Positions 44,586-54,033 of a stretch of DNA of 64,000 nucleotides are shown here, piece after piece. How positions within the stretch are numbered: the first letter of the stretch is position 1; each line of letters starts with the position of its first letter. This stretch comes from Clostridiales bacterium (GTDB lineage: Bacteria; Bacillota_A; Clostridia; Saccharofermentanales; Saccharofermentanaceae): the NCBI GenBank assembly GCA_017537905.1, contig JAFYJX010000077.1, positions 1 to 64,000 on the forward strand. Reading direction: 5' to 3'. The translations under genes and the position numbers were made by a program. The notes below the pieces were generated by a model. The model had not been told where the DNA came from and made no database searches. It was given only the letters and a program-made list of their open reading frames with translations.

Positions 44586-47500
44586 CAGTTGCCCTCTTTT
44601 GCTTTCTTCTCTTTTTCGATTTCCTGTTCTCTTACTGCACGTGCAGTGCTGATCATGAGCTTGATACGGTTAAGCTGGTTAGCTTCTGAAGCGCCCGGAT
44701 CGTAGTCGATCGGAACGATATTGGACATAGGATACTGTCTTCTCAATTCCTTGATCATGCCCTTACCTGTAACATGGTTAGGAAGACATGCGAAAGGCTG
44801 GGCACAGATGATATTCGGAACACCGTCCTGAATGAGTTCGATCATCTCGGCCGTAAGGAACCAGCCCTCACCGCAGGAGTTGCCGCAGCTTAATACCGTA
44901 GAAGACTTTTCTGCCAGCTCCTGAATCCTTTCAGTCAGCATGAACTTGCCGTTTGTCTTCGCAAATTCCTTATTGATAGGCTTTCTCAAGGACTCTAAGA
45001 ACTTGATAGCAGTCTTCATGATATAACCGGTCTTCTTGCTCTTACCAAGGTTCTGAGCCTGCCACACAGGGTTATAAGCGCAGTACAGGAAGAAGTCCAA
45101 TACGCCCGGCAATACTGCTTCGCAGCCTTCTGCTTCGATAACGTCGATTGCATTGTTATTTGCATCAGGCTGGAACTTAACAAGGATCTCGCCTACAAGT
45201 CCTACACGAGGTTTTCTCGGTATATCTGCCAAAGGAAGTGCATCGAACTTGGACACAGCAAACTTGACGAATTCCTTATATTTAGTAATTACCGGAGGAT
45301 TATCGAAATCAACACCGATCTGTGAGAGGCACTCTAAGATCTCCTTCTTCTCCTCAATAGACTTGGAGAAGTAGCTGTTAGGCATCATGACATCATATCT
45401 CTCGGTAAGATCGTCATTTAAGTTCTTAGGATTGAAGAGCCTTCTGCCGATCCTGTTGATGTATGAATACAGGGCATTTGCTGAACCGGGGACCTTTTCG
45501 TAAGGTCTTACTCTTAAGAGCAATGTGGAGAGCATATCGCCTGCGCACAGAGCCTTGACGGCATCGAGTGCGAATGAAGTAGTATATTCAAAACCTTCAT
45601 TCTTTTCAAATCTCTGGGCAGAGATCGTAATGACAGGGATCTGCGGATATCCTGCTTCCTTTAATGCTTTTCTTAAGAAAGCAACGTAGTTTGTAGCACG
45701 GCATCCGCCGCCCGTCTGAGTGATAGCGAGAGTCGTATTATCAGGATCGATCTCGCCTTTTAAGATCGCATTGATCATCTGACCGATAACGATAATCGTC
45801 GGGAAGCATGCGTCGTTATTTACGAACTTAAGGCCGCACTCGATATCTTCTCTTGTTGCCTGCTTTAAGAGCTTTAACTTATATCCGTGCTTATGGAAAA
45901 CGGACTCTACGAGCTCGAACTGGACAGGGGCCATCTGGGGAGCCAGGATAGTGTGATTCTTCTTATGCTCCTTGGTAAATTCAACACGCTGTAATGTGTA
46001 AGGTGCGCTGTCATTTTCATCAGGAACGAATACTCTTGCCTCGCCCTTATCGATCAGTTCCTGACGCTCGTTCATCGCAACAACGAGAGATCTCATTCTG
46101 ATCCTTGCAGCGCCGAGGTTACTTACTTCATCGATCTTAAGGAGCGTATAGAGCTTACCTGAAGATTCCAGGATCTCCTGAACCTGGTCTGAAGTAACTG
46201 CATCAAGACCGCAGCCAAAGCTCGTAAGCTGTACGAGCTCCAAATCAGGTCTCGTGATTACGAATGCAGCTGCCTCATAAAGTCTCGTGTGATACATCCA
46301 CTGGTCGATAACTCTGATAGGTCTCTTCAATACGCCGGGCTTGGCAACTGAATCTTCAGTAAGAACAGCAAGTCCGAGTGAATTGATCATCTGGGGAATA
46401 CCATGGTTGATCTCAGGATCGCAGTGATAAGGTCTTCCTGCAAGAACGATACCTTTAAGGCCCTTTTCTTCCATCTCCTTAAGGATCTCACGTCCCTTAT
46501 TTCTGATGTCTTCCTTGTATTTGTAATACTCCTCTGCGCCTGCCTGGACAGCCTGCTTTGCTTCATCAGCGGACACGCCGAGATAATCGAAGCACTCAGT
46601 AAGGTGGAGCGCCACGTTATCGAGATTATCCAAAGGCATGAAAGGATTTAAGTATCTGATATTCTTCTCCAAAAGGTTCTCAACATTGTTCCTGATAACT
46701 TCCGGATATGAGCATACGATCGGACAGTTATAGTGGTTGTTGGAATTCTGGTTCTCTATATTCTCGTAAGGAACATCAGGATAAAAGATTGTCGTAATAC
46801 CGCGGTCTATGAGGTTCTCGATATGGCCGTGAGCAAGCTTTGCCGGATAGCATACTGACTCTGAAGGGATCGTCTCCATACCGCCTTCGTAGATCTTGTG
46901 AGATGATCTCGCGGAGATAAGGACTCTGAATCCGAGCTTGGTAAGAACAGTAAACCAGAAAGGATAATTCTCATACTGGTTAAGAACTCTCGGGATTCCG
47001 ATCTCGCCTCTGGGCGCATCCTCAAGCTTTAAAGGCTTATAGTAGCTGAATGTTCTAGAATACTTATAATCGAAAAGATTAGGGAGCTTTTTCTTATCGC
47101 CTGCAGGTTCCCTGTCAAGCGCTAAGTCCTCGCCTCTCTCGCAGCGGTTACCTGATACGAACTTGGTACCATTGGAGAATGTAGCGATCGTAAGGCGGCA
47201 ATGGTTCGTGCAGCCCTGGCACTGGGTATTCTCAGTCTCCATCTTAAAAGAGTCGAGTTCATCCTTACCGAGGACATTGGATCTTCCGTCTTCATGGCCT
47301 CTCTTCTGTGCGATAAGAGCAGCGCCGAAAGCGCCCATCAGGCCTGCAACATTAGGTCTTATTACGTCTCTTCCTGATACGAGCTCAAAGCATCTTAAGA
47401 TAGCGTCATTAAGGAACGTACCGCCCTGAACGACGATATTCTTGCCGAGCTGCTCGGTATCACGGATCTTGATTACTTTATAAAGCGCATTTCTAACGAC

Positions 47501-49030
47501 TGAATATGAGAGACCGGCGGAGATATCACCTACGGATGCTCCCTCCTTCTGTGCCTGCTTAACCTTGGAGTTCATGAATACAGTACAACGCGTACCGAGA
47601 TCTACAGGCTTTGTGGAGGACAATGCAGCCTCAGCAAACTCAGGTGTTGTAAGGCCCAGGGTCTGGGCAAATGTCTGGATAAATGAACCGCAGCCGGAAG
47701 AACATGCTTCGTTGAGCATAATGGAATCGATTACGCCGTTCCTGATCTTCATGCACTTCATGTCCTGGCCGCCGATATCGATGATGAAGTCAACATCAGG
47801 ACAGAAGAACTTAGCAGACTGGAAGTGAGCCATCGTCTCGATCTCGCCGATATCAATATTCAATGCAGCCTTGATGATGTTCTCACCGTATCCTGTAACG
47901 CAGGAATGAGCGATATAGCAGTCTTCGGGCATCTTTGAATAGATATCCTTCATGATCGCAACAGCGCTCATGACAGGATTGCCCTTGTTGCTCGCATAGT
48001 ATGTGTAAACGAGATCGCCCTTTCTGTTGATTACAACAGCCTTGGTAGTTGTGGAACCTGCATCGACACCGAGATAGAGAGCGCCAGTCTGGTCCTTGAT
48101 GTTAAGGACAGGAATCTGGTCCTTCTTATGGCGCTCATCGAAAGCGTCCTTATCTTCCTTGCTCTTGAAGATAGGATCGATCCTGATGATGTCCGGAACA
48201 AAGCCTTCCCTGTTCTTAAGCTTTTCGAGAAGTTCGGAAAGATTAACAGGATTCTTGCCGTCTGCAGACAAAGCCGCGCCCAAAGCAACATAGATCTGGG
48301 CTTCTTCAGGCATCCAGAATGAATCCACCTTGCCTTCCAATGTGCGCTCGAAAGCATTTCGAAGCTCAGAATTGAAGAACAAAGGACCGCCTAAGAATGT
48401 GACGTTACCCTTGATAGGTCTGCCGCACGCGAGGCCTGATATAGTCTGGTTAACTACTGACTGATAAATAGAAGCCGCGAGGTCTTCTTTTGCAGCACCT
48501 TCATTGATAAGGGGCTGTAAGTCGGACTTGGCGAAAACGCCGCAGCGGCTTGCGATCGTATAAAGTGATCTGTAGTCTTTTGCAAAGTTGTTAAGACCGT
48601 CAGCGTCCGTCTGAAGGAGCGAAGCCATCTGGTCGATGAATGAACCCGTACCGCCTGCGCATGTACCGTTCATACGCTGCTCAAGCACAGGATGCATATA
48701 TGTGATCTTGGCATCCTCACCGCCAAGCTCGATTATTACGTCTGTCTCAGGGTGATATGTCTTGATGGCCTGTGTCTCAGCCATTACTTCCTGTGTGAAC
48801 TTAAAGCCGAGCCAGTTGGCAACAGAAAGTCCGCCTGAACCCGTTATAACTACATCAACGTCGATTCCCGGGAACTTCTTGTTCAAGTCTTCAAAAAGAT
48901 CGTTTAAAAGACCCGAAACATCTGAATGGTGTCTCTGATAATCGCTGTGGATTATCTTCTCGCCGTCCAAGAGAACGACCTTAATCGTTGTAGATCCGAT
49001 ATCAAGACCAAGCTTGTATACCTTGCCCAT
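44585..49030 (-). CDS. Fused acyl-CoA dehydratase activase / double-cubane-type reductase
   Basis: A single 1481-residue polypeptide that joins ATP-dependent activase and reductase modules. Two BcrAD/BadFG activase domains come first: DIGSTTIKVV with cysteines at NGTCAGGTGSF (Cys124) and SRCGVF (Cys163), then DAGSTTTKAVV with EACSSGCGSF and GTRCTVF near 317-600. Next NTQCQGCTNHC suggests another iron-sulfur site, then a DUF2229 region, and a C-terminal HgdB-like part with CPIVCSYPEV, NNDACFPT and TQTGGGCRATNY. Homologues belong to the 2-hydroxyacyl-CoA dehydratase and double-cubane cluster protein superfamily, which couple ATP hydrolysis to very low potential electron transfer; the substrate is unknown. 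The ATG at 49030 follows GGAGGG by 6 bp; the in-frame GTG just before it is less likely. Confidence 0.92.
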   Translation of the reverse strand: MGKVYKLGLDIGSTTIKVVLLDGEKIIHSDYQRHHSDVSGLLNDLFEDLNKKFPGIDVDVVITGSGGLSVANWLGFKFTQEVMAETQAIKTYHPETDVIIELGGEDAKITYMHPVLEQRMNGTCAGGTGSFIDQMASLLQTDADGLNNFAKDYRSLYTIASRCGVFAKSDLQPLINEGAAKEDLAASIYQSVVNQTISGLACGRPIKGNVTFLGGPLFFNSELRNAFERTLEGKVDSFWMPEEAQIYVALGAALSADGKNPVNLSELLEKLKNREGFVPDIIRIDPIFKSKEDKDAFDERHKKDQIPVLNIKDQTGALYLGVDAGSTTTKAVVINRKGDLVYTYYASNKGNPVMSAVAIMKDIYSKMPEDCYIAHSCVTGYGENIIKAALNIDIGEIETMAHFQSAKFFCPDVDFIIDIGGQDMKCMKIRNGVIDSIMLNEACSSGCGSFIQTFAQTLGLTTPEFAEAALSSTKPVDLGTRCTVFMNSKVKQAQKEGASVGDISAGLSYSVVRNALYKVIKIRDTEQLGKNIVVQGGTFLNDAILRCFELVSGRDVIRPNVAGLMGAFGAALIAQKRGHEDGRSNVLGKDELDSFKMETENTQCQGCTNHCRLTIATFSNGTKFVSGNRCERGEDLALDREPAGDKKKLPNLFDYKYSRTFSYYKPLKLEDAPRGEIGIPRVLNQYENYPFWFTVLTKLGFRVLISARSSHKIYEGGMETIPSESVCYPAKLAHGHIENLIDRGITTIFYPDVPYENIENQNSNNHYNCPIVCSYPEVIRNNVENLLEKNIRYLNPFMPLDNLDNVALHLTECFDYLGVSADEAKQAVQAGAEEYYKYKEDIRNKGREILKEMEEKGLKGIVLAGRPYHCDPEINHGIPQMINSLGLAVLTEDSVAKPGVLKRPIRVIDQWMYHTRLYEAAAFVITRPDLELVQLTSFGCGLDAVTSDQVQEILESSGKLYTLLKIDEVSNLGAARIRMRSLVVAMNERQELIDKGEARVFVPDENDSAPYTLQRVEFTKEHKKNHTILAPQMAPVQFELVESVFHKHGYKLKLLKQATREDIECGLKFVNNDACFPTIIVIGQMINAILKGEIDPDNTTLAITQTGGGCRATNYVAFLRKALKEAGYPQIPVITISAQRFEKNEGFEYTTSFALDAVKALCAGDMLSTLLLRVRPYEKVPGSANALYSYINRIGRRLFNPKNLNDDLTERYDVMMPNSYFSKSIEEKKEILECLSQIGVDFDNPPVITKYKEFVKFAVSKFDALPLADIPRKPRVGLVGEILVKFQPDANNNAIDVIEAEGCEAVLPGVLDFFLYCAYNPVWQAQNLGKSKKTGYIMKTAIKFLESLRKPINKEFAKTNGKFMLTERIQELAEKSSTVLSCGNSCGEGWFLTAEMIELIQDGVPNIICAQPFACLPNHVTGKGMIKELRRQYPMSNIVPIDYDPGASEANQLNRIKLMISTARAVREQEIEKEKKAKEGN

Positions 49031-49049
49031 CACTTACCCTCCAAAGTGG

Positions 49050-49808
49050 TTATCTGTTAGTTTTAGGCGTACCCTTGGGCTGCGCCTGATTGCGAACTAC
49101 GTTATTACCCGAATTTCTGTAGTTCTTACCGGAAGAGCCTGCACTACGGCTCTTCGTTGTTTTCTTGCGTGGCTGAATAGAACCAAACAGCTTAAATGAC
49201 TTATCCTTAAGGTCCTTAAGCCATGTCATCTGCTCAGATCTCAACGCCTCCTTGAAATTGCCCGAATTCAAGCCCTGCTTAAACTCGGAACTCAAAGAGA
49301 CTCTTAAGAGCTCATCCGGAATGCCTAGAGAAAGATCAAAGGGCTTTCCGAATGTATCGAACACATTAAGCTGCAATGAATCACATACGGTCTTGCAGTT
49401 AGCCTCATAAAGAGCCACATCGCACTTTATGCCGAGCTGAGTCATGAGGCCTGTGAAATTAAGCGTGATATAAGGAAGATTGCTCGAAAAGATCAAATGA
49501 AGGCATATAAGCTTCATATAAGATTCAAGACAGATGCATTCCTGGTCACAGATCAATGAAAGATCACCTTCAGAGGTCATCTTCGAAATATCGGCTTTCT
49601 CGTTCTCGAAGCCGTTAGCCCACAGAAAATACAGCTCTCTGTAGACTTCCTTCTTAAAACTCTCAAAATCACGGGTAAGGGGCTCTGCGAGAACCTTACT
49701 GCCGAGATTGAAGATATACTGCATATATGACACTTCAAGATAGCTCGGAACCGAGAAATACTTGAAGTAAGCCGCTACATCACGGCTGTTGTAGATATAT
49801 TTGCGCAA
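49050..49808 (-). CDS. Unknown cytoplasmic protein heading the polA operon
   Basis: I recognise no family. The best start is TTG at 49808, 7 bp after AGGAGA; an in-frame ATG at 49829 has no ribosome binding site and would put that site inside the gene. The 252-residue product is mainly alpha-helical, with several Cys (ICDQECICLES, LYEANCKTVCDSL), and ends in a strongly basic, Ser/Asn/Gly-rich tail of about 45 residues (KKTTKSRSAGSSGKN and onward) that could bind nucleic acid. It lies 19 bp upstream of the giant activase gene, and a TATAAT-type promoter stands 37 bp upstream of its start. Confidence 0.6.
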   Translation of the reverse strand: MRKYIYNSRDVAAYFKYFSVPSYLEVSYMQYIFNLGSKVLAEPLTRDFESFKKEVYRELYFLWANGFENEKADISKMTSEGDLSLICDQECICLESYMKLICLHLIFSSNLPYITLNFTGLMTQLGIKCDVALYEANCKTVCDSLQLNVFDTFGKPFDLSLGIPDELLRVSLSSEFKQGLNSGNFKEALRSEQMTWLKDLKDKSFKLFGSIQPRKKTTKSRSAGSSGKNYRNSGNNVVRNQAQPKGTPKTNR

Positions 49809-49844
49809 AAAGACTTCTCCTGTCCGCATAATAATTCATTGTGA

Positions 49845-49850
49845 ATTATA
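49845..49850 (-). promoter_or_regulatory. Extended -10 promoter of the polA-coaE operon
   Basis: The minus strand reads TATGCTATAAT: a TGn extension followed by a perfect TATAAT. The start site would be near 49838, giving a 30-base leader that carries AGGAGA ahead of the TTG at 49808. An 8-bp palindrome, ATAATTCA (49831-49838) and TGAATTAT (49842-49849), overlaps the -10 and the start site and may be an operator. Confidence 0.65.
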
Positions 49851-49906
49851 GCATAAACAAGCTAATATACTTATTAAAAATAAAAGAGTTATATGGCAAT
49901 TAGGAA

Positions 49907-50782
49907 TTAAGCAGGTGTACCGCCGCCGATAACGCCGCAGGCACCAAGGATAAGAACAAGGAGTCCTAAGCCGATACGGTACCATCCGAAGCATGAGAAT
50001 GTATGATTCTTAATAAATGCCATAAGCTTTTTGATGATAAGAAGGCTGACTACAAATGCCGTAACCATTCCTACCAAAAGAAGACCGACCTCATGAGCCG
50101 ATACTCCGCCGTCGTACTTGACTATCTTAAGAAGGCTCGCACCGAACATTACAGGGATAGCAAGGAAGAATGTAAATTTTGCTGCAGCTTCCCTCTTGAT
50201 GCCAATAGCTATAGAACCTACAATCGTCGAACCTGATCTGGATGCTCCCGGGAAAACAGCAGCAAACAGCTGGAAAATACCGATTGCAAGAGCGTGGCCC
50301 CAGTTGAGCTGGTTAACAGTCTTGACTATAGGGTTCCTGTTCTTCATAAGGTATTCGACAACGATAAATGCAACACCGAATACGATAAGTGCGATTGCAA
50401 CTACGAAATAGTTATAGAGGTGCTCATCGAGCCAGTCGTCGAAAAGAACGCCTACGATCGCTGCAGGAACACATGCCAGCGCGATCTTAAGCCAGAGAAT
50501 GATCTTATCCTTCATAACATATCTGCCGATGCCAGTTCTCGAGAAAGGATGCTCATTATTCTTGATACCGAACGGCCAGATTTCCTTCCAGAATATGACG
50601 ATTACGGCCATAATGGCGCCAAGCTGGATAACAACGAGATAAAGATCGTAGAATTCCGGCGAGACATTGAGCTTTAAGAACTCATTTAATATGATCATGT
50701 GTCCGGTAGAACTAACCGGAAGCCACTCTGTAATACCTTCAACAATGCCGAAAATAAAGGCAACAATATAATCCCAAATCAT
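49907..50782 (-). CDS. uppP: Undecaprenyl-diphosphatase
   Basis: The 291-residue integral membrane protein (about eight helices) has the two active-site blocks of the BacA/UppP family: GIVEGITEWLPVSSTGHMII near 12-31 and FPGASRSGSTI near 178-188, each with the conserved Glu or Arg/Ser. It recycles the lipid carrier undecaprenyl pyrophosphate to the monophosphate for peptidoglycan and teichoic acid synthesis, and is a target context for bacitracin. It is the last gene of the murD-leuA-uppP run, 34 bp after leuA, with GAGGAG before the ATG. Confidence 0.97.
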   Translation of the reverse strand: MIWDYIVAFIFGIVEGITEWLPVSSTGHMIILNEFLKLNVSPEFYDLYLVVIQLGAIMAVIVIFWKEIWPFGIKNNEHPFSRTGIGRYVMKDKIILWLKIALACVPAAIVGVLFDDWLDEHLYNYFVVAIALIVFGVAFIVVEYLMKNRNPIVKTVNQLNWGHALAIGIFQLFAAVFPGASRSGSTIVGSIAIGIKREAAAKFTFFLAIPVMFGASLLKIVKYDGGVSAHEVGLLLVGMVTAFVVSLLIIKKLMAFIKNHTFSCFGWYRIGLGLLVLILGACGVIGGGTPA

Positions 50783-50816
50783 TTTTTAAACTCCTCTTTT
50801 CCTTAAAACCCCAAAA

Positions 50817-52499
50817 TCATAACACATTAATCATCCTGTTATATGCGCAAACTACGGCACGAACGGAAGATTTTGTGACAGAGCTAGAAACTCCGGCACC
50901 GATATATGTCTGTTTATTGGCCTTATTGGCGATCTCAATGTATGTAATAGCCGCAGAGTCAGAACCCGACTTCATAGCGTGCTCTGAATAGTTCGAGATC
51001 GAGAACTCGACGCCGGTATAGTCGCAGAAGCCCCTGACAAACGCATCCAAGAGGCCGTTACCCTGACCCTTGATGGTAACTTCCTTACCGTGATCAGTAA
51101 TGAGAGCCTCAACAGTAGATACCTGGTCGCTGTCCTGCGTCTCGGAGAAATTTTTCAGGCCGTAAGGCTCAAGGACATTGATATATTTATCGTCGAACAG
51201 ATCGAAGATCTGCTGGGGCGTAAGCTCATTCTCAGTACCGTTTTCTTCGGTAGCTGCCTTAACAACAGGCAGGAAATCACGCTGGAATGCCTTCGGGAGC
51301 TGGACTCCGAAGTATGTTTCCATAACATAAGCGATTCCGCCTCTGCCCGACTGGGAATTGATGCGGATGATAGGCTCATATTCCCTGCCGACATCCTTTG
51401 GATCGATAGGAAGATAAGGAACTGCCCAAATGGTCTCTCCTCTTTCTTCCATCTTCTTTCTGCCCTTATTGATCGCATCCTGATGGGAGCCTGAGAATGC
51501 CGTAAATACGAGCTTTCCGGCCCACGGGTGTCTCGGCTCGACCTTCATTCCGGTCAGTTCCTCATAAATGTCTATAGTCTTATTTATGTTGGAGAAATCC
51601 AGGCCGGGATTGATCCCGAGCATCATCATATTTATCGCGAGCGTAATGATATCAACGTTTCCGGTCCTCTCACCGTTACCGAATAAAGTGCCCTCTACTC
51701 TGTCTCCTCCGGCCATGAGACCGAATTCGGAAGTAGCAACGGCCGTTCCTCTGTCGTTATGAGTATGCAGAGATACGATAATCGAATCCCTCCACTTGGT
51801 TTTCGAGCAGAAATACTCGATCTGGTCAGCATAAACATTTGCTGTCTGATACTCTACAGTCTCAGGCAGATTGATAATTACCTTCTTCTCAGGTGTGGGC
51901 TTCCATATATCGAGTACGGAATCGCAGATCTTTACGGCAAAATCGAGCTCTGTATCGGAAAAAGCCTCAGGTGAATACTCGAGGATAAAGTTCGTGCCGC
52001 TCTTATCCTCATTTATCCTGTCGATTATCATTTTCGCGCCGTCTACAGCGAGTTTTATGCATTCATCGCATGAGAAATCGAAAACAACGTCCCTGTGCAG
52101 TGTGCTCGTCGCATTATAAAGATGGATAATGACATTCGGAGCGCCCTTTACGGCTTCCATAGTCTTATCGATAATGTGTTCTCTTGACTGCGTCAGCACC
52201 TGGATAGCAACATCTGAAGGGATCAGGTTGTTGTCGATCAAATGTCTGCAGAAGTTATAGTCAGTGTCAGAAGCCGCAGGAAAACCTATCTCGATCTCTT
52301 TAAAACCGATGGAGCAGAGATATTCAAAGAATTCGACCTTTTCTTCCAGCGTCATTGGGACTTCCAAAGCCTGATTACCGTCTCTTAAGTCAACAGAGCA
52401 CCAGACAGGCGCTTTGGTTATCTTATTAGAAGGCCACTTACGGTCCGGCAGGTCTACTGTCGGATGAGCCTTATATTTGCGGTAATTCATGTCAGCCAT
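50817..52499 (-). CDS. leuA: 2-isopropylmalate synthase
   Basis: The ATG at 52499 is preceded by GGAGG; upstream in-frame codons lack such a site. The 560-residue enzyme belongs to the longer LeuA group with the start MADMNYRKYKAHPTVDLPDR. The metal and acetyl-CoA site is seen in SVDLRDGNQAL, SLHTHNDRGTAVA (HxH) and GNGERTGNVD. The C-terminal LeuA regulatory domain (about 430-560) should give leucine feedback inhibition. It condenses acetyl-CoA with 2-oxoisovalerate, the first step to leucine. No other leu gene and no T-box leader is near: it stands in a murein operon 33 bp after murD. Confidence 0.96.
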   Translation of the reverse strand: MADMNYRKYKAHPTVDLPDRKWPSNKITKAPVWCSVDLRDGNQALEVPMTLEEKVEFFEYLCSIGFKEIEIGFPAASDTDYNFCRHLIDNNLIPSDVAIQVLTQSREHIIDKTMEAVKGAPNVIIHLYNATSTLHRDVVFDFSCDECIKLAVDGAKMIIDRINEDKSGTNFILEYSPEAFSDTELDFAVKICDSVLDIWKPTPEKKVIINLPETVEYQTANVYADQIEYFCSKTKWRDSIIVSLHTHNDRGTAVATSEFGLMAGGDRVEGTLFGNGERTGNVDIITLAINMMMLGINPGLDFSNINKTIDIYEELTGMKVEPRHPWAGKLVFTAFSGSHQDAINKGRKKMEERGETIWAVPYLPIDPKDVGREYEPIIRINSQSGRGGIAYVMETYFGVQLPKAFQRDFLPVVKAATEENGTENELTPQQIFDLFDDKYINVLEPYGLKNFSETQDSDQVSTVEALITDHGKEVTIKGQGNGLLDAFVRGFCDYTGVEFSISNYSEHAMKSGSDSAAITYIEIANKANKQTYIGAGVSSSVTKSSVRAVVCAYNRMINVL

Positions 52500-52532
52500 A
52501 AACTTTCCTCCACCATAGAAGCTTAAAGCCAA

Positions 52533-54023
52533 TTAAAGTTCATTAACGAGGTCCCTGAACATGTCGCCTCTGTGCTCGAAATGTCTGAAATGGTCATAGG
52601 ACGTACCTATAGAAGACATAATAACAATCTCTCCGGGTTTTGCCCACTCTCTAGCCTTTGCTATCGCTTCCTTGTACGCATTTACAACGTTATCGCGGGT
52701 CTTCGGGAACTCGTATACGTCGCCTTCCTTATCAGGGATCCTGTATATCTCATACTTACGGCCGTGAGCTTCCTTTGCAATGATGTCAGTAACGAGATCA
52801 GCGTTAGAACCGTAAATGATGATCCTGTCGCAGACGTTAAGGATCGCATCGCCAAGCTTACTGTAGAGGCACTTCTTGTCAGCGCCGCCGCAGATAAGGA
52901 CACCCTTCTCATTTCGGGCAGCAAGAGCGTTCATGGTATTAAGAGAACGGTTAGGAGACGTATCGATCGATGAGTTATACCACCTTACGCCGTCTAATTC
53001 TCTTATGAATTCGATCCTGTGAGGCACCCCCTTAAAGGTCTTAGCCACATAAGCGATATCTTCAGGCTTTACATAATCTATTACCGCACAAGTGGCAGCA
53101 AGGAAATTCTCAACATTATGAAGTCCGGGGATAAATATCTCATCCATACCGCAGATATCATATCTGTCGCCGTTTTCCTCATAGATAAGCCTGCCGTCCT
53201 CGGTATAAGCTCTCGGATACAAAGGAGAATCAGATCTCATGACCTTGCCCTTATTGGCTGAGAAAAGCTTGACTCTGCCTCTGGCAATATCCTTCATCTC
53301 ATATGTCAGGTCACAGCCTGCATTGAGAATGACCTTGCCGACAGGACCCTGATTCCTGAAGCTATTTACCTTTGCCTGGATATATTCATCGTAATCCTTA
53401 TGGAAATCCAGATGGTTAGGCGTAATGTTAGTAACAATGGCAACATCGGCAGGAGTGCTCATGCCGAGAAGCTGGAACGAAGAAAGCTCCAAAACGACCT
53501 TATCGTCAGGATCGATCTCGGCAACGCGGTCAAGGAGCGGTGTTCCGATATTTCCGCCGATCCAGACCTTATGGCCTGCCTGCTTTAATATTTCTGCTGT
53601 AAGAGTAGTTGTCGTAGTCTTGCCGTCAGAGCCCGTAATCGCAAAGATCTCCGCAGGACAAAGATTCATAAATAGCTCCATCTCGGTCGTAAGGATAGAA
53701 CCCATATCTTTCAAAGCCTGAAGTTCAGGCGTCTCGAATCTCATCTTCGGAGTCTTAAAAACGATATCATAATGCTCGTCTCTTAAATGAGTTAAATAAG
53801 ATTCACCCAAAGACCACTTGATATCTGTGGAGATCTCCTTTAACGCAGCAATATTCTTGCTTAATACGGGATCTTCTTCAGTATTCTTATCACATGCCGT
53901 TACATCAGCACCCAAAGAAATAAGCCATTTAATAAGCGGCGTATTGGAAATGCCGATGCCGATAACAGCAGCCTTCCTGCCCTTGATGTAGCTCTTAAAC
54001 TCTTCAAACTTATAGTTAGCCAT
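52533..54023 (-). CDS. murD: UDP-N-acetylmuramoylalanine--D-glutamate ligase
   Basis: The 496-residue ligase has an N-terminal Rossmann domain (GRKAAVIGIGISNTPLIKWL), the P-loop AITGSDGKTTTTTL near 128-141, the ITPNHLDFHKDYDEY segment, and the C-terminal domain with GVPHRIEFIRELDGVRWYNSSIDTSP. It adds D-glutamate to UDP-MurNAc-L-Ala in the cytoplasm. It is somewhat longer than typical MurD (about 450). Neighbouring mur genes are absent; instead an ABC exporter precedes it by 10 bp and leuA follows, with uppP after that. Confidence 0.95.
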   Translation of the reverse strand: MANYKFEEFKSYIKGRKAAVIGIGISNTPLIKWLISLGADVTACDKNTEEDPVLSKNIAALKEISTDIKWSLGESYLTHLRDEHYDIVFKTPKMRFETPELQALKDMGSILTTEMELFMNLCPAEIFAITGSDGKTTTTTLTAEILKQAGHKVWIGGNIGTPLLDRVAEIDPDDKVVLELSSFQLLGMSTPADVAIVTNITPNHLDFHKDYDEYIQAKVNSFRNQGPVGKVILNAGCDLTYEMKDIARGRVKLFSANKGKVMRSDSPLYPRAYTEDGRLIYEENGDRYDICGMDEIFIPGLHNVENFLAATCAVIDYVKPEDIAYVAKTFKGVPHRIEFIRELDGVRWYNSSIDTSPNRSLNTMNALAARNEKGVLICGGADKKCLYSKLGDAILNVCDRIIIYGSNADLVTDIIAKEAHGRKYEIYRIPDKEGDVYEFPKTRDNVVNAYKEAIAKAREWAKPGEIVIMSSIGTSYDHFRHFEHRGDMFRDLVNEL

Positions 54024-54033
54024 ATTTCACTCC

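Noticed and set aside
50783..52532. T-box or leucine leader for leuA
   Set aside because: The 33-bp gap to murD is too short and shows no stem or T-box sequence.
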